Shown piece by piece: positions 7,821 through 16,866 of a DNA stretch of 64,000 bases. The notes beneath the pieces are model-generated. The model was not told the origin of the DNA, searched no databases, and saw nothing but the letters and a program-made list of their open reading frames with translations. Source of the stretch: Rathayibacter sp. VKM Ac-2879 (GTDB lineage Bacteria; Actinomycetota; Actinomycetes; Actinomycetales; Microbacteriaceae); assembly GCF_015351245.1 (NCBI RefSeq), contig NZ_JADKSO010000002.1, positions 62,001 through 126,000 of the forward strand, read 5' to 3'. Made by a program: the position numbers and the translations under genes. Numbering within the stretch: the first letter of the stretch is position 1; each line of letters starts with the position of its first letter.

Positions 7821-8575
7821 GCGGCGCGCTTGCGGCCGAACAGCGCGAGAGCGCCGAGGACGGCGCCGACCGCCGCAAGCACGAGAGCCGCGATCGACAG
7901 GCCCAGCGGCAACGCCGTGTCGGAAGAGTCAGCGGTCTGCGCCGAGGTGGTCTCGGTGGTAGCGCCGTGGCTGTCACCTGAGGCCGCCTCCTCGTCGGCG
8001 CTGCCGCCGTGGTGGCCGTCCTTGACCTCGTCCTCGATGAACAGGACGGGCGCGGGCTTGAGGGTGTCGTCCGCGTCGAGCTCTTCTGCGGAGGCGGTCC
8101 AGTTCGCGATTTCCCCGTCGTCGTAGGTCTGAATTGAGGGCAGCAGCAGGCTGCCCGTCTCCGGGATCGGACCGAGCGACACGGTCCAGCTCTGGAACGC
8201 TCCCGGGCGGATGCCGCCGCCGGCGTCGGCGGTGAACACGATGCTCATCGGCGCTTCGGTGAGGGTGTTCCCGGACACCTCGACCGGCTCGGGAAGCGTC
8301 CCGGTGATGACCTCGGTGCTCCAGCCGGGGGTGGCCTGGTAGCGGACGGAGGAGATCGGGGTGTCGGTGGGCAGGGCGACCTCGAGCTTCACGGTCGAGG
8401 CGGTCGCGGATTCATTGAGCGCCTGGATCACGAAGTTCTGCGAGGCGCCGGGGTCGGCCTGGTTCGGGGTGATGGACACGTGCGCGGACGCGGCGAGGGG
8501 CGCAGTGACTGCGAGGGCGACGCCGGCGCCCAGGCCGAGGAGGGTGGTGGACAGGGTGCGGGTGGTGGAGGTCAT
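7817..8575 (-). CDS. YcnI family (DUF1775) copper-associated membrane-anchored protein
   Basis: A 252-residue secreted protein. The signal peptide ends at ASA (residue 31) and the mature chain begins with His32-Val-Ser, the conserved YcnI metal-binding N-terminus. The DUF1775 beta domain runs to about residue 150 and contains the conserved SWTVSLGP segment. A long acidic region with HHGG and SHG follows, then a transmembrane helix (about 226-246) and GRKRAA. The downstream CopC-like gene overlaps by four bases. Family knowledge points to copper uptake or storage at the cell surface. Confidence 0.88.
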   Translation of the reverse strand: MTSTTRTLSTTLLGLGAGVALAVTAPLAASAHVSITPNQADPGASQNFVIQALNESATASTVKLEVALPTDTPISSVRYQATPGWSTEVITGTLPEPVEVSGNTLTEAPMSIVFTADAGGGIRPGAFQSWTVSLGPIPETGSLLLPSIQTYDDGEIANWTASAEELDADDTLKPAPVLFIEDEVKDGHHGGSADEEAASGDSHGATTETTSAQTADSSDTALPLGLSIAALVLAAVGAVLGALALFGRKRAA

Positions 8576-8665
8576 GACACGTCGTTTCGTGGACGGCGAA
8601 CGCGTTCAGCGACGGCGCGGCCGTCGGGCGTTCGCAAGAAGAAAAGAAGGAAGGGCAGGGGGCGC

Positions 8666-9274
8666 TCAGGCGCACGCGAGTGGCGGTCCGCGATGCCGCA
8701 TCGATCCCAGCACCACGAGCCGCGGGGCGAGCCTCGCGGGACGCCCGGCCGGCGCCGGCACGTGCTCAGCGACGGCGGGGCGCAGGGCGCCGAGGGTGAG
8801 GAGCGCGGCGGCGATCGGGAAGCCGGTGCGCTGCAGCAGCTCCCAGAACAGTCCCTCCGCGTAGCGGAGGACGGCGAAGGTGAGCGCGGCAGCGATCACG
8901 TGCGCCAGCCACATGCCGGCGTCGTGATCGGCATGCCCGGCACTCTCCCCGAGCACGAGGACGCTCGACGGCGCGGAGCCGTGATGCCCGACGTGAGCGC
9001 TGCTTCCCGTGCTCGTCGCGAGGGACGCGTCGCCCCAGCTCATCGTCGTGTGGAACACCGTCTGGCTTGCGGCGATCGCGACCGCGAGGCGCCCGCGGGA
9101 CAGGGTCTTCCCGGCGAGGAGCGTGCAGACGGGGACCGCGAACGCGAGGGTGATGATCACGCCGAGAGCGTTCGGCGTGCAGCCGTCGGCGATCGCGTGG
9201 AAGAACACCGCGAGGAACGTGGCGACCACGGCTGCGATCGTGCCGCGAGCGGCCCGGGCGCCTCTGCTGCGCAC
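8666..9274 (-). CDS. His-rich membrane protein of the copper gene cluster, unknown family
   Basis: About 202 residues from a GTG at 9274, chosen because GAGGGGG lies seven to eight bases upstream on the minus strand; readings further upstream are rejected. There are four or five hydrophobic helices, FFHAIADGC near the N-terminus, an extracytoplasmic loop with HVGHHG and HADHDAG, and a basic tail. I do not recognise a named family. The His-rich loop and position 90 bases upstream of ycnI/copC suggest a metal-related membrane protein transcribed with them. Confidence 0.65.
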   Translation of the reverse strand: MRSRGARAARGTIAAVVATFLAVFFHAIADGCTPNALGVIITLAFAVPVCTLLAGKTLSRGRLAVAIAASQTVFHTTMSWGDASLATSTGSSAHVGHHGSAPSSVLVLGESAGHADHDAGMWLAHVIAAALTFAVLRYAEGLFWELLQRTGFPIAAALLTLGALRPAVAEHVPAPAGRPARLAPRLVVLGSMRHRGPPLACA

Positions 9275-9351
9275 GCCGCCACCCCCTCGCTCGCTACCGG
9301 TAGAGCGCCGGAAGCTGCCTCCATTCTGCCCGACTCCTGCGAACCTTCTAA

Positions 9352-9369
9352 CCTGCACGATCGTGCAGG
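9352..9369. promoter_or_regulatory. 18-bp perfect palindrome, candidate operator
   Basis: CCTGCACGATCGTGCAGG is perfectly self-complementary and lies in the divergent region between the minus-strand copper gene cluster and the plus-strand MFS gene. It is a plausible repressor site for either set. The cognate regulator is unknown; the two ArsR proteins of the module are candidates. Confidence 0.6.
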
Positions 9370-9405
9370 GATAGGGTGGTGCCGTCCGATGTCAGGAGTC
9401 CTCCC

Positions 9406-10662
9406 GTGCTGTCCGTTCTGCGCTCTCGCGCCTACCGCTCGCTGTTCGCCGCCCAGGTGATCGCGCTGATCGGCACGGGCCTGCTCACCGTCGCGCTCGG
9501 CCTGCTCGCCTACGACCTCGCCGGCGCGCAGGCGGGCGCCGTCCTCGGCACGGCGCTGACGATCAAGATGGTCGCCTACGTCGGCGTCGCCCCCGTCATC
9601 GCGGCACTCGTGCATCGGCTGCCGAAGAAGGTCGTCCTCGTCAGCGCCGACCTGATCCGCGCCGCCGTCGCGCTGTCGCTGCCGTTCCTGACGGACGTGT
9701 GGCAGATCTACGTCCTGGTGTTCGTCCTCCAAGCCGCGTCCGCGACGTTCACTCCCGCCTTCCAGTCGCTCATCCCGGTGGTGCTCCCGGACGAGCGCGA
9801 GTACACGAAGGCGCTGTCCCTCTCCCGTCTCGCCTACGACCTCGAGGCGCTGGTCAGCCCGATCCTCGCGGCGGTCCTGCTGACGGTGATCAGCTCCAGC
9901 AACCTCTTCCTCGGTACCGTCGTCGGGTTCCTCTGCTCCGCGGTCCTCGTCGTGACGACGCGGCTCCCGGGCCGGCCCGAGGTGGCCGCCCCCGGGAACC
10001 TCTGGCAGCGCACCACCGCGGGGGTGCGCGTGTTCGCGCGCACCCCGTCGCTGCGGTTCCTGATGGGGCTGAACCTCACCGTCGGCGCTGCGACCGCCCT
10101 CGTCCTGGTGAACACCGTCGTCTACGCCCGCGACGTGTTCGCGCTGAATGACTCCAGCCTCGCCCTCGCGCTCGCCTGCTACGGCAGCGGCTCCCTCCTC
10201 GTCGCCCTGAACGTCCCGCGGCTGATCGACCGGTACGGCGACCGGCGGGTCATGCTCGCCGGCAGCGTCCTCGCGATCACCGGCCTCACACTCGCGATCG
10301 CGATGACCCTCGCCTCCGCGACCTGGGCGGGCGCCTGGTGGCTGCTCCTCGCGACGTGGGCGGTCCTCGGCGCCGGGAACTCCCTCATCGGCACCCCCTC
10401 GTCGCGACTGCTGATGCGCGCAGCGACGGAGGAGAACCGCAGCGCGATCTACACCGCGCAGTTCTCCCTCTCCCACGCCTGCTTCCTGATCACCTACCCC
10501 CTCGCCGGCTGGATCGGCGCCGTCAACCTCACCGCCGCCGCGACCACGCTCCTCGCCCTCGCCCTGCTCGGCGCCCTCCTCGCCCTCCGCTCCTGGCCCG
10601 CCCGGGAGCCGGCCGAGCAGGCCGCTGCACCTCAGCCCGCCCCGGCTCAGGGGCGCTCGTGA
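9406..10662 (+). CDS. MFS transporter (MFS_3-type exporter)
   Basis: A 418-residue protein with about twelve membrane helices. It has the LIDRYGDRRVM loop typical of the half-way cytoplasmic loop in MFS exporters and overall resembles the enterobactin-exporter-like MFS_3 group. The GTG at 9406 is preferred over the in-frame GTG at 9376 because AGGAG lies at 9394-9398. It overlaps the DUF305 gene by four bases, so both are co-transcribed and lie in the metal module. Substrate unknown; a metal, metallophore or drug is possible. Confidence 0.85.
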   Translation: MLSVLRSRAYRSLFAAQVIALIGTGLLTVALGLLAYDLAGAQAGAVLGTALTIKMVAYVGVAPVIAALVHRLPKKVVLVSADLIRAAVALSLPFLTDVWQIYVLVFVLQAASATFTPAFQSLIPVVLPDEREYTKALSLSRLAYDLEALVSPILAAVLLTVISSSNLFLGTVVGFLCSAVLVVTTRLPGRPEVAAPGNLWQRTTAGVRVFARTPSLRFLMGLNLTVGAATALVLVNTVVYARDVFALNDSSLALALACYGSGSLLVALNVPRLIDRYGDRRVMLAGSVLAITGLTLAIAMTLASATWAGAWWLLLATWAVLGAGNSLIGTPSSRLLMRAATEENRSAIYTAQFSLSHACFLITYPLAGWIGAVNLTAAATTLLALALLGALLALRSWPAREPAEQAAAPQPAPAQGRS

Positions 10663-11318
10663 CCAGCTCCGGGCGACCGAGCAGGGGAATGCGGGCGGCC
10701 GCGACCGCAGGAGTCACGCTCCTCGTCGGCGTCCTGATCGGACTGCTGATCACGGGCGGACCGTGGGCGCCCCGCCCGGTCGACGGGTCCAGCGCTGAGG
10801 CCGGCTTCGCCCGCGACATGCAGACCCACCACCTCCAGGGCGCCGAGATGGCACTCCTCATCCGCGACCGCACGAGCGACGACGAGGTCCGCTACCTCGC
10901 GACCGACCTGCTCCTCACCCAGCAACAGCAGTCCGGACAGCTCTTCGGCTGGCTCAACAGCTGGGGCCTCCCGCAGGCCTCCACCGACGACGCGATGCAC
11001 TGGATGAGCGCACCGCGCGACGCGGACAATCACGAGCAGATGCAGGGCCACAGCTCCGGCGACGACGAAGTGATGGCGATGCCGGGCCTGGCGACGCCTG
11101 CTCAGATCAGCGAGCTCACCGCCGCTACCGGAGCCGACGCCGACGTGCTGTTCCTGGAGCTGATGATCACCCACCACGAGGGCGCACTGACGATGTCCGA
11201 CGCCGTGATCCAGCGCGGTGAGGACCCGATGGTCCTCACCTTCGCCGACGTGATCGCCACCTCGCAGCGCCTGGAGATCGAGCAGATGCGCGACATGCTC
11301 ACCGCCCGCCGCCCCTGA
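10659..11318 (+). CDS. DUF305 family ferritin-like extracytoplasmic protein
   Basis: A 219-residue protein with an N-terminal membrane anchor (residues 11-33) and two DUF305 repeats: FARDMQTHHLQGAEMA near residue 47 and LELMITHHEGALTM near 166. The paired HH motifs in four-helix-bundle context are the presumed metal site. A Met/His-containing loop (MQGHSSGDDEVMAM) joins the repeats. Start GTG at 10659 overlaps the MFS stop by four bases. DUF305 proteins are often found in copper and other metal-resistance clusters, which agrees with the neighbours. Confidence 0.9.
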   Translation: MTSSGRPSRGMRAAATAGVTLLVGVLIGLLITGGPWAPRPVDGSSAEAGFARDMQTHHLQGAEMALLIRDRTSDDEVRYLATDLLLTQQQQSGQLFGWLNSWGLPQASTDDAMHWMSAPRDADNHEQMQGHSSGDDEVMAMPGLATPAQISELTAATGADADVLFLELMITHHEGALTMSDAVIQRGEDPMVLTFADVIATSQRLEIEQMRDMLTARRP

Positions 11319-11345
11319 CACTGGAGCATCACGAGCTGCGAGGCG

Positions 11346-13244
11346 TCACTTCCAGGCGCTGCGGCGCAGCAGCCGGAGTCCGTTCAGCGCGACGATGACC
11401 GTGGATCCCTCGTGGCCGGCGACCGCCAGCGGCAGGGGCAGCGTCGAGATCAGGTCCCAGGTCACCAGGACCGTGATGAAGGTACCCGCGATGATCAGGT
11501 TCGCGACGACGTAGCGGTGCGCGCGGCGCGAGAGGGCGATCACCTTCGGGATCACCGTCAGATCGTCCCGGATGATCACGGCGTCCGCGGTGTCCAGGGC
11601 GAGATCGGATCCGTGGCGGCCCATCGCGATGCCGGTGCTGGCCGACGCGAGGGCGGGTGCGTCGTTGACGCCGTCGCCGACGAGGAGCACCGGGATCCCG
11701 CGTTCCTCGAGCTCGCGCACGGTCGCGGCTTTGTCCGCGGGCAGCAGTCGCGCGCGCACTTCGCTGATGCCGGTGCGTCCGGCGATGTCCGCGGCCGTGC
11801 GCTCGTTGTCACCGGTCAGCAGATACACCGGTTCGCTCGTCAGCGCCGCCGTCTGCGCGACGGCGGCGGCCGCATCGAAGCGCAGGGCGTCCTCGAGCAC
11901 GACCGTGCCCACGTGGGCTTCGTCGGCGATGACGTCGACGACGGTTCCGAGGATGTCCGGATGCTCGGCCGACTGCACGACGCGCACCAGCACGCCGTCG
12001 ACGCGCCCCTCGACGCCGTGACCGGGCAGGGCACGGAAGTCGGCGGCGGGAGCGATACCCGGGCCGGCGGCGCGGACGAGCGCGCGTCCGAGCGGGTGCT
12101 CGCTGTGCTGCTCGACCGCGGCGGCAAAGCGCAGCACTTCCTCCTCCGAAACGCCGGGGGCGGGTGAGATGCGGTGGACGACGGGTGCACCCTCGGTGAG
12201 GGTGCCCGTCTTGTCGAACGCGACGAGCCGGGTGCGGCCCAGACGCTCCATGACCGTCGCCGACTTCACGAGCACCCCGTGACGGCCCGCGTTCGCGATC
12301 GCCGCGAGCAACGGCGGCATCGTCGACAGCACCACCGCGCACGGGGACGCGACGATCATGAACGTGATCGCCCGCAGCAGCGCGTTGCGGAAGTCCTCCC
12401 CGAACGCCAGCGGCAGCGCGAAGACGAGTAGCGTCGCCGCGACCACGCCGAGTGAGTACCGCTGCTCGACCTTCTCGATGAACATCTGCCGTGTCGACTT
12501 CGTCTCTGACGCCTCCGCGACCAGCGTCACCACCCGCGCAATGACCGAGTCGGCCGCCGCCCGCTCGATGCGGACGGAGAGTGCACCGGTGCCGTTGACC
12601 GTGCCCGAGAGCACGGGGTCGCCGGGTCCGCGCCGCACGGGCACCGATTCACCGGTCATCGCGGCCTGGTCGACCTCGCTGACTCCGTCGACCACGACCC
12701 CGTCGCCGCCGATCCGCTCGCCCGGGCGCACCAGGATCAGATCCCCGACCGCGAGCTGCGCCGTCGGGACCACCTCGAGATCCTCCCCGTCTGCCGTCCC
12801 GCGCAGCCGGGTCGCCTGCTCCGGAGCGAGCGTGAGCAGGCTCGACACCGAGTCAGCCGTCCGCTGCGTCACGAGCGCCTCCAAGGCGCCACTGGTCGCG
12901 AAGATCACGATGAGCAGAGCCCCATCAAACACCTGCCCAATCGACGCGGCCGCGATCGCCGCGACGATCATCAACAGATCAACGTCGAGCACCTTCTCCC
13001 GCAGCGCGGAAAGCCCGGCCCACGCCGGCTCCCAGCCGCCCGCGACGTAGCAAGCGAGATAGAGCGTCCACCACACCGGCGCCGGAGCGCCGGCCAGCTG
13101 CAGAGGCCACGCGATCAGGAACAGCAGCAGCGCCAAAGCCGCCCACCGCACCTCCGGCAGCCGCGCACCAGTGACGAAGATCGACGGCGCCTTCGCCAGC
13201 ACTCGACCACCTTCGCGCAACGGCGCCTGCGTCAACGCGCTCAC
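11346..13244 (-). CDS. P1B-4-type heavy-metal-transporting ATPase
   Basis: A 632-residue P-type ATPase lacking an N-terminal metal-binding domain. Motifs: TGES (197-200), SPC in the sixth-type metal-binding helix (300-302), DKTGT phosphorylation site (344-348), HP locus at 383-384, GDGVND (523-528) and HEGST in the last helix (611-615). SPC together with HEGST defines the P1B-4 class, whose members export Co(II), and in some cases Ni, Fe, Zn or Cd, rather than Cu (which uses CPC). It is preceded with a four-base overlap by the second ArsR gene, a standard sensor-pump operon. Confidence 0.93.
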   Translation of the reverse strand: MSALTQAPLREGGRVLAKAPSIFVTGARLPEVRWAALALLLFLIAWPLQLAGAPAPVWWTLYLACYVAGGWEPAWAGLSALREKVLDVDLLMIVAAIAAASIGQVFDGALLIVIFATSGALEALVTQRTADSVSSLLTLAPEQATRLRGTADGEDLEVVPTAQLAVGDLILVRPGERIGGDGVVVDGVSEVDQAAMTGESVPVRRGPGDPVLSGTVNGTGALSVRIERAAADSVIARVVTLVAEASETKSTRQMFIEKVEQRYSLGVVAATLLVFALPLAFGEDFRNALLRAITFMIVASPCAVVLSTMPPLLAAIANAGRHGVLVKSATVMERLGRTRLVAFDKTGTLTEGAPVVHRISPAPGVSEEEVLRFAAAVEQHSEHPLGRALVRAAGPGIAPAADFRALPGHGVEGRVDGVLVRVVQSAEHPDILGTVVDVIADEAHVGTVVLEDALRFDAAAAVAQTAALTSEPVYLLTGDNERTAADIAGRTGISEVRARLLPADKAATVRELEERGIPVLLVGDGVNDAPALASASTGIAMGRHGSDLALDTADAVIIRDDLTVIPKVIALSRRAHRYVVANLIIAGTFITVLVTWDLISTLPLPLAVAGHEGSTVIVALNGLRLLRRSAWK

Positions 13245-13630
13245 GCCGAAACCTCCGCCGGATGAGCGTGGTGGTGACGGGGAGAGCCGCCCAGAGCGTG
13301 CTCCGCCTGGAAGATCGCGTCGCGCACGAGCTGCGACGCGTGCTCGTTCTCCAACCGGTAGAACACCCGGGTCCCGTCCTGCCGCGTCGACACCATCCGC
13401 GCCAGCCGCATCTTCGCCAAATGCTGCGACACCCCCGCCGGAGTCTTCTCCACCACCTCCGCGAGACGGTTCACCGACATCTCACCCGCATCTCTCAACG
13501 CCAGAATCAGCCGCACCCGCGTCGCATCCGCCAGCATCGCGAACACTTCGACCGCGAGCTCCACATAATCACTCTCGGGCAGACGACCACATACCCGCAA
13601 ACCTTCATGCATGCGCAGATCATTGCACAT
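13241..13630 (-). CDS. ArsR/SmtB-family metal-responsive repressor (copy 2)
   Basis: A winged-helix protein of up to 129 residues, with helix-turn-helix VNRLAEVVEKTPAGVSQHLA and wing DGTRVFYRL. The alpha-5 positions equivalent to the CzrA/NmtR site are Asn95, His97, Gln108 and His111, so two of the four usual ligands are replaced; a His-rich tail (PRHHHAHP) follows. The start is uncertain: ATG at 13630 or 13612 both lie before the conserved YVELAVEVFAMLADATR block. The stop overlaps the P1B-4 ATPase start by four bases, indicating a co-transcribed repressor and exporter. Confidence 0.88.
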   Translation of the reverse strand: MCNDLRMHEGLRVCGRLPESDYVELAVEVFAMLADATRVRLILALRDAGEMSVNRLAEVVEKTPAGVSQHLAKMRLARMVSTRQDGTRVFYRLENEHASQLVRDAIFQAEHALGGSPRHHHAHPAEVSA

Positions 13631-13690
13631 CGAGGGTCACACGAGAACCTGCGTACGGATGAAGGTACGAGATGTGAAAAGGTGGCGATT

Positions 13691-14026
13691 GTGGGAAAGC
13701 TGATCTATGGACCGGGAACCGTCTACGAGATGGACGACCGCACTCTCGCTCACGTGAAGCTCGCCCTGACCGCGAAACTGCGCCGACAGGAGAGCTTCCT
13801 GCTGTCCTGGCCGATCCCCGCCGCTCAAGGGGCGGGGCGGACGTCGCTGTGGATCGCTCCGATGATCCCGCTGCAATTCCAGTTCTCCGGCAGCAGGCCG
13901 CCCGGGATCAACCGTCAGTGGATCGTCTCGATGCTCGATGGGTCGCACAGCGACCGCGGCATGATCATCCTCTTCGAAGCCGACGCCGCAAAAATCGCCT
14001 CGACCACCGCTGCCGCCCAGCCCTGA
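13691..14026 (+). CDS. DUF7882 family small protein
   Basis: A 111-residue soluble protein that begins GKLIYG and contains DDRTLAHVK, LRRQESFLLSW and PLQFQFSGSRPPGINR, the conserved blocks of DUF7882, a family abundant in Microbacteriaceae and sometimes mislabelled as ATP-dependent DNA ligase; there is no ligase motif. GTG at 13691 is chosen because the family starts exactly there and AAAAGG lies eight bases upstream. It diverges from the ArsR-ATPase pair. Function unknown. Confidence 0.85.
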   Translation: MGKLIYGPGTVYEMDDRTLAHVKLALTAKLRRQESFLLSWPIPAAQGAGRTSLWIAPMIPLQFQFSGSRPPGINRQWIVSMLDGSHSDRGMIILFEADAAKIASTTAAAQP

Positions 14027-14090
14027 CCTTCCAAGTGCGGACGATGCGCGAGCACCCTCCGCACTCAGGCCGTGTCGGCGAGCCTCGAGT

Positions 14091-14216
14091 TCAGGCGATT
14101 CGACGGCGGAGCCGGGGGCAGTCCGTGATGAACCAGAGGATGAGGAGGGCGATGACGCTGACGGCCGCGGAGGAAGCCAGGCTGCTCTGTCCCACGAGCC
14201 TAAGCACCCACCCCAC
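14091..14216 (-). CDS. Possible small membrane peptide downstream of the CNNM/CBS genes
   Basis: A 41-codon frame from GTG 14216 with one hydrophobic stretch ([16 protein letters not shown]) followed by [11 protein letters not shown]. It lies 53 bases after the CNNM/CBS stop on the same strand. No ribosome site is clear, and the frame remains open further upstream without a good start. I report it with low confidence because the hydrophobic-then-basic pattern looks protein-like. Confidence 0.3.
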   Translation of the reverse strand: MGWVLRLVGQSSLASSAAVSVIALLILWFITDCPRLRRRIA

Positions 14217-14269
14217 GAACCCGTCGTAGCCCTCGCTCGGGCGCAGGTCGTCAGCGGGCGTGGGGAGGG

Positions 14270-15313
14270 TCAGACGCGGGTGGCGTCGTCGACCTCGCCG
14301 ACGAGCTCCTCGATGATGTCCTCGAGGAAGAGCACCCCGGTCGTGGCGCCGTCCGCGTCGTAGACGCGGGCGACGTGGGCGCCGGTGCGGCGCATCGTGG
14401 CGAGGACGTCCTCGAGGTCGCTGCCGTGGAACGCGGACGCGAGCCGGCGGATCCGCTTGCCCGGGACGGGCGCGGTGAACGCGGCGGGGTCAGTGAGGTC
14501 CATCACGTCCTTGAGGTGCAGATACCCGGTGGGGTCGCCGTCCTCGTTGGTGAGGATGTAGCGGGAGTAGCCGTGCTCGGTGACGGCCGCCTGGATGTCT
14601 GCGGGGGAGGAGCCGGCGGGCAGGAGCACCATCTCGCTGATGGGCACTTCGACGTCGGCGACGGTCTTCGACGTGAACTCGAACGCGGCGGTCAGGGCGC
14701 CGGTCCTGTCCAGCAGCAGGCCCTCGCGGGTGGACTGCTGCACGATGTTCGCCACCTCGTCCAGGGTGAACGCCGACGTCGCCTCATCCTTGGGCTCGAC
14801 CTTGAACAGCCGCAGGATCGCGTTCGCGAGCGCGTTCAACGTCCAGATGACCGGGTTGAAGATTCGCGCGACGAGCACCAGCGGCGGCGCGAGAATCAGC
14901 GCCGCGCGGGTGGGAACCGAGAAGGAGATGTTCTTGGGGACCATCTCACCCAGCACCACATGCAGGAACGTGACCAGCAGCAGCGCGACGATGAACGCGA
15001 TCACGCCGATCACCTCTCCGGAGAGGCTGGTGAAGCCGAGCGGGATCTCGAGCAGGTGGTGGATGGCGGGCTCAGAGACGTTGAGGATCACCAGCGAGCA
15101 GACGGTGATGCCCAGCTGGCTGGTCGCGAGCATGAGCGTCGCGTGCTCCATCGCCCACAGGGTCGTCTTCGCGGCCTTGCTGCCCGCTTCGGCCTTGGGC
15201 TCGATCTGGGAGCGGCGGGCGGAGATCACCGCGAACTCGGCGCCGACGAAGAACGCGTTGACGACCAGGAGGATCACCAGCCAGATGATGCCGGGGAGGT
15301 ACTCGCCCATCAC
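14270..15313 (-). CDS. CNNM/CBS-domain membrane protein (hemolysin-C-like), short form
   Basis: A 347-residue protein with an N-terminal CNNM (DUF21) membrane domain of three to four helices ([15 protein letters not shown] and [20 protein letters not shown] motifs) and a CBS-pair domain from about residue 200 to the end, but no CorC/HlyC domain. It starts at GTG 15313 or ATG 15310, overlapping the stop of the longer paralogue just upstream, so the two form an operon and perhaps a heteromer. The family is linked to magnesium or cobalt efflux and divalent-cation tolerance. Confidence 0.9.
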   Translation of the reverse strand: MMGEYLPGIIWLVILLVVNAFFVGAEFAVISARRSQIEPKAEAGSKAAKTTLWAMEHATLMLATSQLGITVCSLVILNVSEPAIHHLLEIPLGFTSLSGEVIGVIAFIVALLLVTFLHVVLGEMVPKNISFSVPTRAALILAPPLVLVARIFNPVIWTLNALANAILRLFKVEPKDEATSAFTLDEVANIVQQSTREGLLLDRTGALTAAFEFTSKTVADVEVPISEMVLLPAGSSPADIQAAVTEHGYSRYILTNEDGDPTGYLHLKDVMDLTDPAAFTAPVPGKRIRRLASAFHGSDLEDVLATMRRTGAHVARVYDADGATTGVLFLEDIIEELVGEVDDATRV

Positions 15314-16671
15314 TTCACGTCCTTCGTCATCTGCGTCACGATCCGGTCATGCGGACTCTCGAGTCCCGGCTGCCCTTCGGCTGCCGAGGGGGTGAACCGG
15401 ATCCGGTCCACCCTCGTCCCGTCGACCCGTTCCACGCGCAGCACGCCCTCGGCGACCTCGACCTCATCGCCCAGCTCGGGGATGCGGTCGAGCCGGTCGG
15501 TGACGAACCCGGCGACGGTGTCGTACTCCTCGTCCTCGGGAACCGTGACGCCGGCGCGTTCGAGCAGCTCGTCGGGTCGGAGGGACGCGTCGAACGTGAT
15601 CGAGCGGCCGACCTTGACGACTCCGGTGCGGGCGCGGTCGTGCTCGTCCTCGAGCTCACCGACGAGCTCCTCGACCAGGTCCTCGAGGGTGACGATGCCG
15701 GCGGTGCCGCCGTACTCGTCGGACACGATCGCGACCTGCAGGCCCTCCGCACGCAGGAGCCCGAGGAGCGTGTCGACGCCCATCGATTCCGGCACACGGG
15801 TCGGCGCTGACATCAGCTCACCGGCCGTCACGTCGGAACGGCGGTCGAGGGCGACCGCGAACGCCTGCTTCACGTGCAGAACCCCCAGGATGTCGTCGGA
15901 GTCGCGGCCGATGACCGGGAACCGGGAGAACCCGGTGGCGCTGGCCACCCGCACGATCTCCTCCGCCGTGTCGAACACGCGCACCGAGATCATCCGGGTG
16001 CGCGGAGTCATCACATCATCCGCGGAACGCTCCGTAAAGCGCAGCGTGCGGGAGAGCAGCGTCGCGTGGTCCGCATCCAGCACCCCCTCCAGAGCGGAAC
16101 GGCGCACCAGCGAGGACAGCTCCTCCGCGCTGCGGGCACCGGAGAGCTCCTCCTTCGGCTCGATGCCGAACGAGCGGATGATCGCATTCGCCGTGTTGTT
16201 GAACAGGGCGATCACCGGACGGAACACCGTCGTGAACAGCGTCTGGAACGGCACGACGAAGTGCGCCGTGGCCAGTGGCAGAGCGAGGGCGAAGTTCTTC
16301 GGGACCAGCTCGCCGATCACCATCGAGAAGATCGTCGCGAGGAAGATCCCGACCACCGCGCCGATCCCGGGGACGACCGCCTCCGGGACGCCGACGGAGA
16401 GCAGCGGGCCGGCGAGCAGCGAGGAGATCGCAGGCTCGAAGGTGTATCCGGTGAGCAGCGTCGTCAGGGTGATGCCCAGCTGCGCGCCGGAGAGGTGCGT
16501 GGACGTGATCCGTAGCGCCTTGATCGTCGGCCCGAGCCGCTTCTCGCCCCGCGCCTGCCGCGCCTCGAGGTCGTGCCGGTCCAAGTTCACCAGAGCGAAC
16601 TCCGACGCGACGAACATGCCGGTCCCGGCCGTCAGGACCAGACCGATCCCGACCATCAGCCACTCAGACAT
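15310..16671 (-). CDS. CNNM/CBS/CorC-HlyC-domain membrane protein, full-length form
   Basis: A 453-residue paralogue of the following gene with all three domains: the CNNM membrane domain (residues 1-200, including [15 protein letters not shown] and [17 protein letters not shown]), a CBS pair (about 215-335, with [20 protein letters not shown]) and a C-terminal CorC/HlyC domain (about 350-430, with [11 protein letters not shown]). These proteins act as Na-coupled or regulated divalent-cation (Mg/Co) exporters or modulators. In this metal-rich segment a role in Co or Mg balance is plausible. Confidence 0.92.
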   Translation of the reverse strand: MSEWLMVGIGLVLTAGTGMFVASEFALVNLDRHDLEARQARGEKRLGPTIKALRITSTHLSGAQLGITLTTLLTGYTFEPAISSLLAGPLLSVGVPEAVVPGIGAVVGIFLATIFSMVIGELVPKNFALALPLATAHFVVPFQTLFTTVFRPVIALFNNTANAIIRSFGIEPKEELSGARSAEELSSLVRRSALEGVLDADHATLLSRTLRFTERSADDVMTPRTRMISVRVFDTAEEIVRVASATGFSRFPVIGRDSDDILGVLHVKQAFAVALDRRSDVTAGELMSAPTRVPESMGVDTLLGLLRAEGLQVAIVSDEYGGTAGIVTLEDLVEELVGELEDEHDRARTGVVKVGRSITFDASLRPDELLERAGVTVPEDEEYDTVAGFVTDRLDRIPELGDEVEVAEGVLRVERVDGTRVDRIRFTPSAAEGQPGLESPHDRIVTQMTKDVK

Positions 16672-16814
16672 CGAACAGCCCCTCTCCGTTCACGAGAGTG
16701 AGTGCGGAGCGGGGCGTGGACCTATGACCGGGTCTATCCATGATGAAAGGATCGTAACGACCTGCGACTGTGAAAGCCCACTCAGGAACCAGGATCGTCG
16801 TGTGCCGTTCACAG

Positions 16815-16849
16815 GTGACGGCGACGCCCCTGTAGAGCGTCGCCGTCAC
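16815..16849 (-). terminator. Perfect 13-bp hairpin after csbD
   Basis: GTGACGGCGACGC and GCGTCGCCGTCAC are exact reverse complements around a nine-base loop, starting 18 bases after the CsbD stop on the minus strand. No U tract is visible. It separates the csbD transcript from the CNNM genes further down. Confidence 0.75.
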
Positions 16850-16866
16850 TAGCGTTCGTCGGCTGC

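Noticed and set aside
8480-9460. Long plus-strand frame over the copper membrane genes
   Set aside because: Composition is Gly/Arg/Ala-rich and it is antisense to well-supported genes.
11346-13244. Calling the P-type ATPase a copper exporter because of CopC and YcnI next door
   Set aside because: The metal-site helix has SPC and the last helix HEGST, which define P1B-4, not the CPC of copper pumps.
13691-14026. Annotation of the small protein as ATP-dependent DNA ligase
   Set aside because: It matches DUF7882 and has no KxDG nucleotidyltransferase motif; 111 residues is too short for a ligase.
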